Assembly (NCBI GenBank): GCA_014843695.1
Contig: CM026401.1
Coordinates: forward strand, 29,372,562 to 29,436,561
DNA from: Archivesica marissinica
Lineage: Eukaryota > Mollusca > Bivalvia > Venerida > Vesicomyidae
Direction of reading: 5' to 3'
Length of the DNA stretch: 64,000 bases
Shown here: in pieces, positions 35,205 to 46,300 of the stretch
Layout of the letters: the number at the start of each line of letters is the position of its first letter
How positions within the stretch are numbered: position 1 is the first letter of the stretch
The notes under the pieces: model-generated
What the model saw: the letters and a program-made list of their open reading frames with translations, nothing else
Database searches by the model: none
Told to the model about the DNA's origin: nothing
Translations under genes and position numbers: made by a program

Positions 35205-38200
35205 TCATAAACATCCATCTCTCAATAATACTCATCTCTCATTAACATCCATATCTCATTAACATCCATCTCTCATTAACACTCATCTCTCATTAACATC
35301 CATCTCTCATTAACATCCATCTCTCATTAACATTCATCTCTCATTAACATCCATCTCTCATTAACATCCATCTCTCATTAACATCCATCTCTCATTACCA
35401 TCCATCTCTCATTAACATCCATCTCTCATTAACATTCATCTCTCATTAACATTCATCTCTCATTAACATCCATCTCTCATTAACACTCATCTCTCATTAA
35501 CACTCATCTCTCATTAACATTCATCTCTCATTAACATCCATCTCTCATTAACATTCATCTCTCATTAACATCCATCTCTCATTAACATTCATCTCTCATT
35601 AACATCCATCTCTCATTAACATTCATCTCTCATTAACATTCATCTCTCATTAACATCCATCTCTCATTAACACTCATCTCTCATTAACCTCTCATTAACA
35701 TTCATCTCTCATTAACATCCATCTCTCATTAACATTCATCTCTCATTAACATCCATCTCTCATTAACATTCATCTCTCATTAACATTCATCTCTCATTAA
35801 CATCCATCTCTCATTAACACTCATCTCTCATTACCTCTCATTAACATTCATCTCTCATTAACATTCATCTCTCATTAACATTCATCTCTCATTAACATTC
35901 ATCTCTCATTAACATCCATCTCTCATTAACCTCCATCTCTCATTAACATTCATCTCTCATTAACATCATCTCTCATTAACATCCATCTCTCATTAACATC
36001 CATCTCTCATTAACATCCATCTCTCATTAACACTCATCAACACTCATCTCTCATCAACACCCATCTCTCATTAACATCCATCTCTCATTAACATCCATCT
36101 CTCATTAACATCCATCTCTCATTAACATCCATCAACACTCATCTCTCATTAACACCCATCTCTCATTAACACCCATCTCTCATTAACATCCATCTCTCAT
36201 TAACACTCATCTCTCATTAACACTCATATCTCATTAACATCCATCTCTCATTAACATCCATCTCTCATTAATATCCATCATGCATTTACATCCATATCTC
36301 ATTAACATCCATATCTCATTAACATCCATCTCTCATTAACATCCATCTCTCATTAACACTCATCTCTCATTAACACTCATATCTCATTAACATTCATCTC
36401 TCATTAACACTCATCTCTCATTAACATCCATCTCTCATTAACACACTCATCTCTCATTAATATCCATCTCTCATTAACACTCATCTCTCATTAACATCCA
36501 TCTCTCATTAACACACTCATCTCTCATTAACATCCATCTCTCATTAACACACTCATCTCTCATTATCATCCATCTCTCATTAACATCCATCTCTCATTAA
36601 CATCCATCTCTCATTAACACCCATCTCTCATTAACATCCATCTCTCATTAACATCCATCTCTCATTAACACTCATCAACACTCATCTCTCATCAACACCC
36701 ATCTCTCATTAACATCCATCTCTCATTAACATCCATCTCTCATTAACACTCATCAACACTCATCTCTCATCAACACCCATCTCTCATTAACATCCATCTC
36801 TCATTAACATCCATCTCTCATTAACATCCATCTCTCATTAACATCCATCAACACTCATCTCTCATTAACACCCATCTCTCATTAACACTCATATCTCATT
36901 AACATTCATCTCTCATTAACACTCATCTCTCATTAACATCCATCTCTCATTAACACACTCATCTCTCATTAATATCCATCTCTCATTAACATCCATCTCT
37001 CATTAACACCCATCTCTCATTAACACCCATCTCTCATTAACATCCATCTCTCATTAACATCCATCTCTCATTAACACTCATCTCTCATTAACACTCATAT
37101 CTCATTAACATTCATCTCTCATTAACACTCATCTCTCATTAACATCCATCTCTCATTAACACACTCATCTCTCATTAATATCCATCTCTCATTAACATCC
37201 ATCTCTCATTAACACCCATCTCTCATTAACACCCATCTCTCATTAACATCCATCTCTCATTAACATCCATCTCTCATTAACACTCATCTCTCATTAACAC
37301 TCATATCTCATTAACATTCATCTCTCATTAACACTCATCTCTCATTAACATCCATCTCTCATTAACACACTCATCTCTCATTAACATCCATCTCTCATTA
37401 ACACACTCATCTCTCATTAACATCCATCTCTCATTAACATCCATCTCTCATTAACATCCATCTCTCATTAACACCCATCTCTCATTAACATCCATCTCTC
37501 ATTAACATCCATCTCTCATTAACACTCATCAACACTCATCTCTCATCAACACCCATCTCTCATTAACATCCATCTCTCATTAACATCCATCTCTCATTAA
37601 CACTCATCAACACTCATCTCTCATCAACACCCATCTCTCATTAACATCCATCTCTCATTAACATCCATCTCTCATTAACATCCATCTCTCATTAACATCC
37701 ATCAACACTCATCTCTCATTAACACCCATCTCTCATTAACACCCATCTCTCATTAACATCCATCTCTCATTAACACTCATCTCTCATTAACACTCATATC
37801 TCATTAACATCCATCTCTCATTAACATCCATCTCTCATTAATATCCATCATGCATTGACATCCATATCTCATTAACATCCATATCTCATTAACATCCATC
37901 TCTCATTAACATCCATCTCTCATTAACACTCATCTCTCATTAACACTCATATCTCATTAACATTCATCTCTCATTAACATCCATCTCTCATTAACATCCA
38001 TCTCTCATTAATATCCATCATGCATTGACATCCATATCTCATTAACATCCATATCTCATTAACATCCATCTCTCATTAACATCCATCTCTCATTAACACT
38101 CATCTCTCATTAACACTCATATCTCATTAACATTCATCTCTCATTAACACTCATCTCTCATTAACATCCATCTCTCATTAACACACTCATCTCTCATTAA

Positions 38201-39616
38201 TATCCATCTCTCATTAACATCCATCTCTCATTAACACCCATCTCTCATTAACACCCATCTCTCATTAACATCCATCTCTCATTAACATCCATCTCTCATT
38301 AACACTCATCTCTCATTAACACTCATATCTCATTAACATTCATCTCTCATTAACACTCATCTCTCATTAACATCCATCTCTCATTAACACACTCATCTCT
38401 CATTAACATCCATCTCTCATTAACACACTCATCTCTCATTAACATCCATCTCTCATTAACATCCATCTCTCATTAACATCCATCTCTCATTAACACCCAT
38501 CTCTCATTAACATCCATCTCTCATTAACATCCATCTCTCATTAACACTCATCAACACTCATCTCTCATCAACACCCATCTCTCATTAACATCCATCTCTC
38601 ATTAACATCCATCTCTCATTAACATCCATCTCTCATTAACATCCATCTCTCATTAACACTCATCTCTTATTAACACTCATATCTCATTAACATCCATCTC
38701 TCATTAACATCCATCTCTCATTAATATTCATCATGCATTGACATCCATATCTCATTAACATCCATATCTCATTAACATCCATCTCTCATTAACATCCATC
38801 TCTCATTAACACTCATCTCTCATTAACACTCATATCTCATTAACATTCATCTCTCATTAACACTCATCTCTCATTAACATCCATCTCTCATTAACACACT
38901 CATCTCTCATTAATATCCATCACACATTAACATCCATCTCTCATTAACACCCATCTCTCATTAACACCCATCTCTCATTAACATCCATCTCTCTTTAACA
39001 TCCATCTATCATTAACACTCATCTCTCATTAACACTCATATCTCATTAACATTCATCTCTCATTAACACTCATCTCTCAGTAACATCCATCTCTCATTAA
39101 CACACTCATCTCTCATTAATATCCATCACACATTAACATCCATCTCTCATTAACACCCATCTCTCATTAACACCCATCCTCATTAACATTCATCTCTCAT
39201 AACACTCTCATTAACATCCATCTCTCATTAACACTCATCTCTCATTAACACTCATCTCTCATTAACATCCATCTCTCATTAACATTCATCTCTCATTAAC
39301 ATCCATCTCTCATTAACATTCATCTCTCATTAACATCCATTTCTCATTAACACTCATTAACACTCATATCTCATTAACATCCATCTCTCATTAACATCCA
39401 TCTCTCATTAACACTCATCTCTCATTAACATCCATCTCTCATTAACATTCATCTCTCATTAACATCCATCTCTCATTAACACTCATCTCTCATTAACATC
39501 CATCTCTCATTAACACTCATCTATCATTAACATTCATCTCTCATTAACATTCATCTCTCATTAATATCCATCTCTCATTAACATCCATCTCTCATTAACA
39601 TTCATCTCTCATTAAA
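35205..39616 (+). repeat. 17-bp array, ~260 copies
   Basis: Unit CATCTCTCATTAACATC with CAC/CATT variants. Blocks containing ATGCATT(G/T)ACATCC recur at ~36280, 37848, 38020 and 38731, showing larger duplications. It begins ~45 nt after the exon 10 donor and fills most of that 5.2-kb intron. Confidence 0.96.
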
Positions 39617-39815
39617 GCCCCAATAAATGTTTACTTAGAATGTGCTGTACATTAAGATATTGTAAGGAGCAGATGATTAGATATTGTCCGATATTTTCAT
39701 TTTTCAATTATAGATTATTACGGTAGAAAGTAAAATTTGGAAAGTATGGTCTCACTTACCTGCTTTCGTGAAATAAACCATTTGTAAATTGCCTCCCTTT
39801 ATTGATATTTCCAAA
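39617..39815 (+). repeat. Dispersed repeat R-10
   Basis: AAGCCCCAATAAATGTTTAC, GATATTGTAAGGAGCAGATG, TTATTACGGTAGAAAGTAAA, TAAATTGCCTCCCTTTATTG are shared with 42830-43335. Confidence 0.75.
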
Positions 39816-39861
39816 CTTTGTAGCTCCGTTTCTCCGTAACAAATTATAATAGCAAAGTAAC

Positions 39862-40020
39862 GTCTAGTCTGATCAGGGTCTATGTTGTTTGCTAGTCAGA
39901 CAAATGTATTAGCTCCACTATCTGAATAGCAAACAGCATAGAGCATGGTCAGACGGAATGTGCCATCTGATCTGGCTGTTTGCTGTTTGCAAAAGCAACT
40001 TTAGTTGTGATTGGCAGGTA
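39862..40020 (-). mobile_element. MITE-D, double-hairpin element
   Basis: Contains TCTATGTTGTTTGCTAGTCA and TAGCAAACAGCATAGAGC as inverted modules and ends GCAACTTTAGTTGTGATTGG. Inverted relative to 42363-42585. Four copies in the window. Confidence 0.75.
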
Positions 40021-40145
40021 AATTTTATTCAAATTGTTGGCATAGAAAGTGGACACATACAGTGAATTTCTTTTTAGCATGAATATAAATTTAACAATAA
40101 TTATTTGTTTCCATCTTTGGAAACTGTGATCCTCGGACGTGGAAG

Positions 40146-40318
40146 TATGTGAGATGGTACAGTGGTCGCCAGATCGGACAGGTGGGTTTTCTCTGTGTAC
40201 TCCGGTTTCCTCCCACACGAATGACCACATATACGCTTTCATCCGCGCCAACGAGAGTGATTAATATAAGTTGTTAGAACTTGCTTTGCAATCGTTGTAA
40301 AATAAATATAGTTTAAAC
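40146..40318 (+). mobile_element. SINE-3 3' part
   Basis: GAGATGGTACAGTGGTCGCC, GTTTCCTCCCACACGAATGA, AACGAGAGTGATTAATATAA, tail TTGTAAAATAAATATAGTTT. It ends 40 nt before exon 11. Confidence 0.83.
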
Positions 40319-40358
40319 TTAACTGTGAAATGTTTATGGATTTTTTTTTTCACTTTAG

Positions 40359-40493
40359 GAACAGCAGAGAGTGCAGCAGCAACAGCTGTCAACGGACGAG
40401 AAACAGTGTAGATCATACCTCACCCTAGCAACCGAAACCGTGGACATGTTTCACTACCTTACAGACAAAATACAGACACCTTTCCTCATTCCT
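40359..40493 (+). CDS. UBE4B: UBE4B exon 11 of window
   Basis: 45 codons, phase 0 at both ends, [20 protein letters not shown] to [20 protein letters not shown] matches the family's [11 protein letters not shown]. Acceptor TTTCACTTTAG behind a run of 12 T, donor CCT|GTAAGT. Its 3' part and donor are repeated twice in the first 200 bp of the following intron. A SINE-3 copy ends only 40 nt before the acceptor. Confidence 0.95.
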
Positions 40494-40692
40494 GTAAGTC
40501 CCCCTGGCAACAGAAATAGTGTAGATCATACCTCACCCTAGCAACCGAAAATGTATACATGTTTCACTACCTTACAGACAAAATACAGACACCTGTCCTT
40601 ATTCCTGTAAGTCCCCCGGCAACAGAAATAGTGTAGATTATACCTCACTCTAGCAACCGAAACCGTGGACATGTTTCACTACCTTGCAGACA
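40494..40692 (+). repeat. Two tandem partial copies of exon 11 3' end plus donor
   Basis: Period ~113 bp. Copy 2 (to ~40606) repeats GTGTAGATCATACCTCACCC ... CTGTCCTTATTCCT|GTAAGTC; copy 3 stops within the exon-derived part (CTACCTTGCAGACAAATTG). Reading on from exon 11 into copy 2 meets a TAG. Confidence 0.92.
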
Positions 40693-40948
40693 AATTGATC
40701 TAAAAACACAAAAAACTTGTTGGAAAAAGTTTGGAAAATGACGTACCTAACCTAATTATAACATGAAATAACCTTGAAAATTTGAACAATCATAAAATAA
40801 TATAATTTTGCAAAATTTTGACTAGTTTTATATAAATTTCGCAGGTACTCTCGCCCATTTTTTACCCTTTTCTGACAAGATCAATTTTCACCTTTAGCTT
40901 ATTTGATTTTCCCCCATCACTGTCGTTCAACCGGAATATGTTTTATAG

Positions 40949-41140
40949 GAACTAGTCGACAGGTTGGCGGCCATGCTGAATTTCAATCTACAACAGTTAT
41001 GTGGTTCTAAATGCAAAGATTTGAAGGTGAAAACTCCGGAGAAGTACGGCTGGGAACCAAAGAAACTACTGAATTCTCTCACAGACATTTACCTTCATCT
41101 AGATTGCGCGAAGTTCTGTGAGGCCATCGCTAATGACGAG
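40949..41140 (+). CDS. UBE4B: UBE4B exon 12 of window
   Basis: 64 codons, phase 0 at both ends. It reads [20 protein letters not shown], then [20 protein letters not shown] and [13 protein letters not shown]. The [14 protein letters not shown]...DLKVxxPEKYGxEPKxLL signature is specific to UBE4B/Ufd2. Acceptor GTTTTATAG, donor GAG|GTAAGA. No array touches either edge. Confidence 0.97.
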
Positions 41141-41185
41141 GTAAGATAGATGGTTGAAGATACAAACGTTTCGTTTTTCAGAGTA

Positions 41186-41504
41186 CCGTCCAAACTCGTC
41201 TATAAGGCGATCTCACCTACAAGACGACCCACCTTAATTGGTCCTGAAATCTGTGTATTTTGGCATGCACTCTCATATAAGATGGGTTGATAAAATGGAC
41301 CCCAGACCATGTATAAATGGTATGTTTGTCCAGTGCAAGTCAGACATGTTCAGTGTCAGGGTGCTTGCTTTCTTTACGGAAACGTAATTATGGATACCAC
41401 ATTTAACACATTTTTTCATTAATTTTTTTGGTTTAAATTTTGGGAACCCACTTTGAAGCCATAATCTTGTGGTAAAAACTTGTCTTATAGGCGAGTATGG
41501 ATGG
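41186..41504. mobile_element. MITE-C, TA-flanked, 319 bp
   Basis: Ends CCGTCCAAACTCGTCTATAA and TTATAGGCGAGTATGGATGG are inverted repeats; TA at 41184-41185 and 41505-41506. The TIR style resembles pogo/Tigger elements, but I cannot settle the superfamily. Confidence 0.83.
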
Positions 41505-41681
41505 TAAGATAGGAAGCTATTTCATCGGTCACTATACTGAAATCTGATTTTCCATTAGTGAATGTTTGCGTCTATAATTTATTGGCAATCAGAAGTATTG
41601 TATTAAATCAGAAGTATTGCCTTTTGCAAAAATGAAATCTTTTCTAATGGGCTTTTTGCGACTTGCACAAATTGTCATTTC

Positions 41682-41768
41682 CGCCCGAAAGGTGGAATTG
41701 AACCACTATGACGCTAATCATCTACAGGTTTGAAGCCTGCACCCCGGACCACCGAGGGTCATTCGGGC
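41682..41768 (-). tRNA. tRNA-Sec (UCA), antisense in a UBE4B intron
   Basis: The minus strand holds an 87-nt gene starting GCCCGAATGACC and ending CTTTCGGGCG, the length of eukaryotic selenocysteine tRNA. Visible parts: acceptor stem GCCCGAA/TTCGGGC; a 6-bp D stem CCTCGG/CCGGGG with loop TGGT; anticodon loop in GCAGGCTTCAAACCTGT (anticodon TCA); a long variable arm ATGAT-TAGC-GTCAT; T arm GTGG-TTCAATT-CCAC. Against recalled vertebrate tRNA-Sec, differences in the D stem and variable arm keep base pairing, which argues for a working gene rather than a pseudogene. It supplies Sec-tRNA for UGA recoding in selenoproteins. It lies in the intron after exon 12, opposite to UBE4B. Confidence 0.93.
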
Positions 41769-41791
41769 AATAGTGGTCAGGTTGCCTCCTC

Positions 41792-41800
41792 ATTTATATA
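41792..41800 (-). promoter_or_regulatory. TATA box of tRNA-Sec
   Basis: On the minus strand TATATAAAT lies 24-32 nt upstream of the tRNA-Sec 5' end. Metazoan tRNA-Sec genes use an external Pol III promoter with a TATA box near -30 and a PSE near -60. I cannot identify the PSE with confidence. A minus-strand T5 run at 41628-41632, about 50 nt past the 3' end, could be the terminator. Confidence 0.65.
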
Positions 41801-42362
41801 GTAATGACGCAGACTATTGCTACATGAAGGACTTTCGAATTAGAATAAAATGGTTTCTTCGCACGAGATCATGTTTAATAATTCATGCAACTGTGCAATG
41901 AATTCTAAAACCAATGTTTCTCGAGTCTATAATGAAATTGCTTCTAAAATTGCGGAGCGGTGTATAATGTGTTGGGATAATTTTCTAGGAATTTTATTTT
42001 GGAACATGCCATCGATATCAAATGGGAGGCAATTTTGTTAGATTTTTTTATATTAAAACCCCACTTCAATCAAAAACATATAACTATATTTTAGATTAGA
42101 TTTATCACAACATTAACTTTGTTAAGGCATAATTTACATAATTACTGAGAATTTGTCTGGAAAATGTTATAAAGGGAGATAATTAATTTAATTATTAATA
42201 ATTTTTACAATCAATCTGATTAGTTAATATCTAGAGGGTGATTTTGGAGAAGCAGACTGACTGAGCTGGCTCGCTGCTCCATGTTGTAGCGTAGTGAGAG
42301 GTTTTATGTATAGCATATAAAGCAGACAACTAGGCGAGTCAACTGACTTCTCCTTGTGTACC
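41801..42362. other. Intron stretch with nothing recognised
   Basis: AT-rich single-copy sequence upstream of tRNA-Sec. The proximal 60-80 bp may hold its PSE and activator elements. Short open frames are unsupported. Confidence 0.5.
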
Positions 42363-42585
42363 TTAACCCGTAACCTGCCAATCACAACTAAAGTCGCTTT
42401 TGCAAACAGCATAGAGCCAGATCGGACGATAACAGGGTGTTAGATCTGGCTCAATGTTGTTTGCTATTCGGATAGTGATGTTCAAATACTTGTCTGAATA
42501 GCAAACAACATAGATCCTTATCAGGCGTAACGCCGTGGCTGATCTGGATCTATGTTGTTTGCACATTCTGTTCAATTTATTCGGC
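42363..42585 (+). mobile_element. MITE-D, double-hairpin element
   Basis: Starts CCAATCACAACTAAAGTCGC. Hairpin 1 pairs CAGCATAGAGCCAGATC with GATCTGGCTCAATGTTG; hairpin 2 pairs AACAACATAGATCC with GGATCTATGTTGTTTGC. No coding capacity. Confidence 0.8.
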
Positions 42586-42829
42586 AGATTAAGCTTCTCC
42601 GTAGTTTGATTGTGTGGCTTTCAAGCCCTGGGATGTTCATTAAAATAACATTTCAAGTATATTTGTTTTGCATGAATATTGATTGCTTTCACCGGTACAG
42701 TCCTGCATAACTTTTATTATTTTTAAGCACATTTAAAATAAAATCCGAAGCCAATTGATTACTCTTGCCATTTCATATTCGTCAGGATACCAATTCAACG
42801 AATTTGCTTGTTTGAACTGGAATATATCT

Positions 42830-43335
42830 TTAAAGCCCCATTCAGCATTTACTTGTGGAAGTCGTGATAGCTCAGTGTTAGCGCGTTTGCTTCACGTGCG
42901 AAAGGCCCGGAGTTCGAGCTCCGCTGCAGCCGTTACGCGTGTGTCCTTAGGCAAGGCATTTAAATTCCACATGCCTCTTCTCTCTCCCTCGTGGCGATGG
43001 ATTCCATCAGGAATGAGGTCTCAAGAGTGATTAAGTTGTAAGAACTTGTTTCGCAATCGAGCTCAAATATATTTGTATAAACTAAACAGCATTTACTTAG
43101 AATGTGCTGCACATCGAGATTACTTAGAATGTGCTGCACATCGAGATTACTTAGAATGTGCTGCACATGGAGATATTGTAAGGAGCGGATGATTAGATAT
43201 CGTGATTATTGTCTTATATTTTCATTTTTTCAATAATAAATTATTACGGTAGAAAGTAAAATTTGGCCACAAACTAACCTGTTTTTGTGAAATTACCGTT
43301 TGTAAATTACCTCCCTTTATTTGTATTTTTTAACA
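42830..43335 (+). repeat. Dispersed repeat R-10 split by SINE-1
   Basis: AAAGCCCCATTCAGCATTTA continues after the SINE with CAGCATTTACTTAGAATG. A 27-bp piece (TTACTTAGAATGTGCTGCAC + ATCGAGA) is present three times at 43092-43170. It ends at the start of the 44-bp array. Confidence 0.8.
42855..43086 (+). mobile_element. SINE-1 copy with 12-bp TSD
   Basis: Flanked by CAGCATTTACTT at 42843-42854 and 43087-43098. It gives exact ends for the family: starts GTGGAAGTCGTGATAGCTCA and ends AATATATTTGTATAAACTAAA. B box GGAGTTCGAGCTCC. Confidence 0.9.
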
Positions 43336-46300
43336 AAATCACCAATAACTCTGTAAATGGTGGTTTACTAAAGTTAACACTAGGATAAATAACTCTGTAA
43401 ATGGTGGTTTACTGAAGTTAACACTAGGATAAATAACTCTGTAAATGGTGGTTTACTAAAGTTAACACTAGGATAAATAACTCTGTAAATGGTGGTTTAC
43501 TAAAGTTAACACTAGGATAAATAACTCTGTAAATGGTGGTTTACTGAAGTTAACACTAGGATAAATAACTCTGTAAATGGTGGTTTACTAAAGTTAACAC
43601 TAGGATAAATAACTCTGTAAATGGTGGTTTACTAAAGTTAACACTAGGATAAATAACTCTGTAAATGGTGGTTTACTAAAGTTAACACAAGGATAAATAA
43701 CCCTGTAAATGGTGGTTTACTAAAGTTAACACTAGGATAAATAACCCTGTAAATGGTGGTTTACTAAAGTTAACCCTAGGATAAATAACCCTGTAAATGG
43801 TGGTTTACTAAAGTTAACAATAGGATAAATAACTCTGTAAATGGTGGTTTACTAAAGTTAACACTAGGATAAATAACTCTGTAAATGGCTGGTTTACTAA
43901 AGTTAACAATAGGATAAATAACTCTGTAAATGGTGGTTTACTAAAGTTAACACTAGGATAAATAACTCTGTAAATGGCTGGTTTACTAAAGTTAACACTA
44001 GGATAAATAGCTCTGTAAATGGCTGGTTTACTAAAGTTAACACTAGGATAAATAACTCTGTAAATGGTGGTTTACTAAAGTTAACACTAGGATAAATAAC
44101 TCTGTAAATGGTGGTTTACTAAAGTTAACACTAGGATAAATAACTCTGTAAATGGCTGGTTTACTAAAGTTAACACTAGGATAAATAACTCTGTAAATGG
44201 TGGTTTACTAAAGTTAACACTAGGATAAATAACTCTGTAAATGGTGGTTTACTGAAGTTAACAATAGGATAAATAACTCTGTAAATGGTGGTTTACTAAA
44301 GTTAACACTAGGATAAATAACTCTGTAAATGGTGGTTTACTAAAGTTAACACTAGGATAAATAACTCTGTAAATGGTGGTTTACTAAAGTTAACACTAGG
44401 ATAAATAACTCTGTAAATGGTGGTTTACTAAAGTTAACACTAGGATAAATAACCCTGTAAATGGTGGTTTACTAAAGTTAACACTAGGATAAATAGCTCT
44501 GTAAATGGTGGTTTACTAAAGTTAACACTAGGATAAATAACTCTGTAAATGGTGGTTTACTAAAGTTAACACTAGGATAAATAACCCTGTAAATGGTGGT
44601 TTACTAAAGTTAACACTAGGATAAATAGCTCTGTAAATGGTGGTTTACTAAAGTTAACACTAGGATAAATAACTCTGTAAATGGTGGTTTACTAAAGTTA
44701 ACACTAGGATAAATAACCCTGTAAATGGTGGTTTACTAAAGTTAACACTAGGATAAATAGCTCTGTAAATGGTGGTTTACTAAAGTTAACACTAGGATAA
44801 ATAACTCTGTAAATGGTGGTTTACTAAAGTTAACACTAGGATAAATAACTCTGTAAATGGTGGTTTACTAAAGTTAACACTAGGATAAATAATTCTGTAA
44901 ATGGTGGTTTACTTATGGTTAACACTAGGATAAATAACTCTGTAAATGGTGGTTTACTAAAGTTAACACTAGGATAAATAACTCTGTAAATGGCTGGTTT
45001 ACTAAAGTTAACACTAGGATAAATAACTCTGTAAATGGTGGTTTACTAAAGTTAACACTAGGATAAATAACTCTGTAAATGGTGGTTTACTAAAGTTAAC
45101 ACTAGGATAAATAACTCTGTAAATGGTGGTTTACTAAAGTTAACACTAGGATAAATAACTCTGTAAATGGTGGTTTACTAAAGTTAACACTAGGATAAAT
45201 AACTCTGTAAATGGTGGTTTACTAAAGTTAACACTAGGATAAATAACTCTGTAAATGGTGGTTTACTGAAGTTAACACTAGGATAAATAACTCTGTAAAT
45301 GGTGGTTTACTGAAGTTAACACTAGGATAAATAACTCTGTAAATGGTGGTTTACTAAAGTTAACACTAGGATAAATAACTCTGTAAATGGTGGTTTACTG
45401 AAGTTAACACTAGGATAAATAACTCTGTAAATGGTGGTTTACTGAAGTTAACACTAGGATAAATAACTCTGTAAATGGTGGTTTACTAAAGTTAACACTA
45501 GGATAAATAACTCTGTAAATGGTGGTTTACTAAAGTTAACACTAGGATAAATAACTCTGTAAATGGTGGTTTACTAAAGTTAACACTAGGATAAATAACT
45601 CTGTAAATGGTGGTTTACTAAAGTTAACACTAGGATAAATAACTCTGTAAATGGTGGTTTACTAAAGTTAACACTAGGATAAATAACTCTGTAAATGGTG
45701 GTTTACTAAAGTTAACACTAGGATAAATAACTCTGTAAATGGTGGTTTACTAAAGTTAACACTAGGATAAATAACTCTGTAAATGGTGGTTTACTAAAGT
45801 TAACACTAGGATAAATAACCCTGTAAATGGTGGTTTACTAAAGTTACACTAGGATAAATACCCTGTAATGGTGGTTTACTAAAGTTAACCAGGATAAATA
45901 ACCTGTAAATGGTGGTTTACTAAAGTTAACCCTAGGATAAATAACTCTGTAAATGGTGGTTTACTAAAGTTAACACTAGGATAAATAACTCTGTAAATGG
46001 TGGTTTACTAAAGTTAACACTAGGAAAATAACACTGTAAATGGTGGTTTACTAAATTTAACACTAGATAAAAAACTCTGTAAATGGTGGTTTACTAAAGT
46101 TAACACTAGGATAAAAACTCTGTAAATGGTGGTTTACTAAAGTTAACACTAGATAAATAACTCTGTAAATGGTGTTTACTAAAGTTAACACTAGGATAAA
46201 TAACTCTGTAAATGGTGGTTTACTAAAGTTAACACTAGGATAAATAACTCTGTAAATGGTGGTTTACTAAAGTTAACACTAGGATAAATAACTCTGTAAA

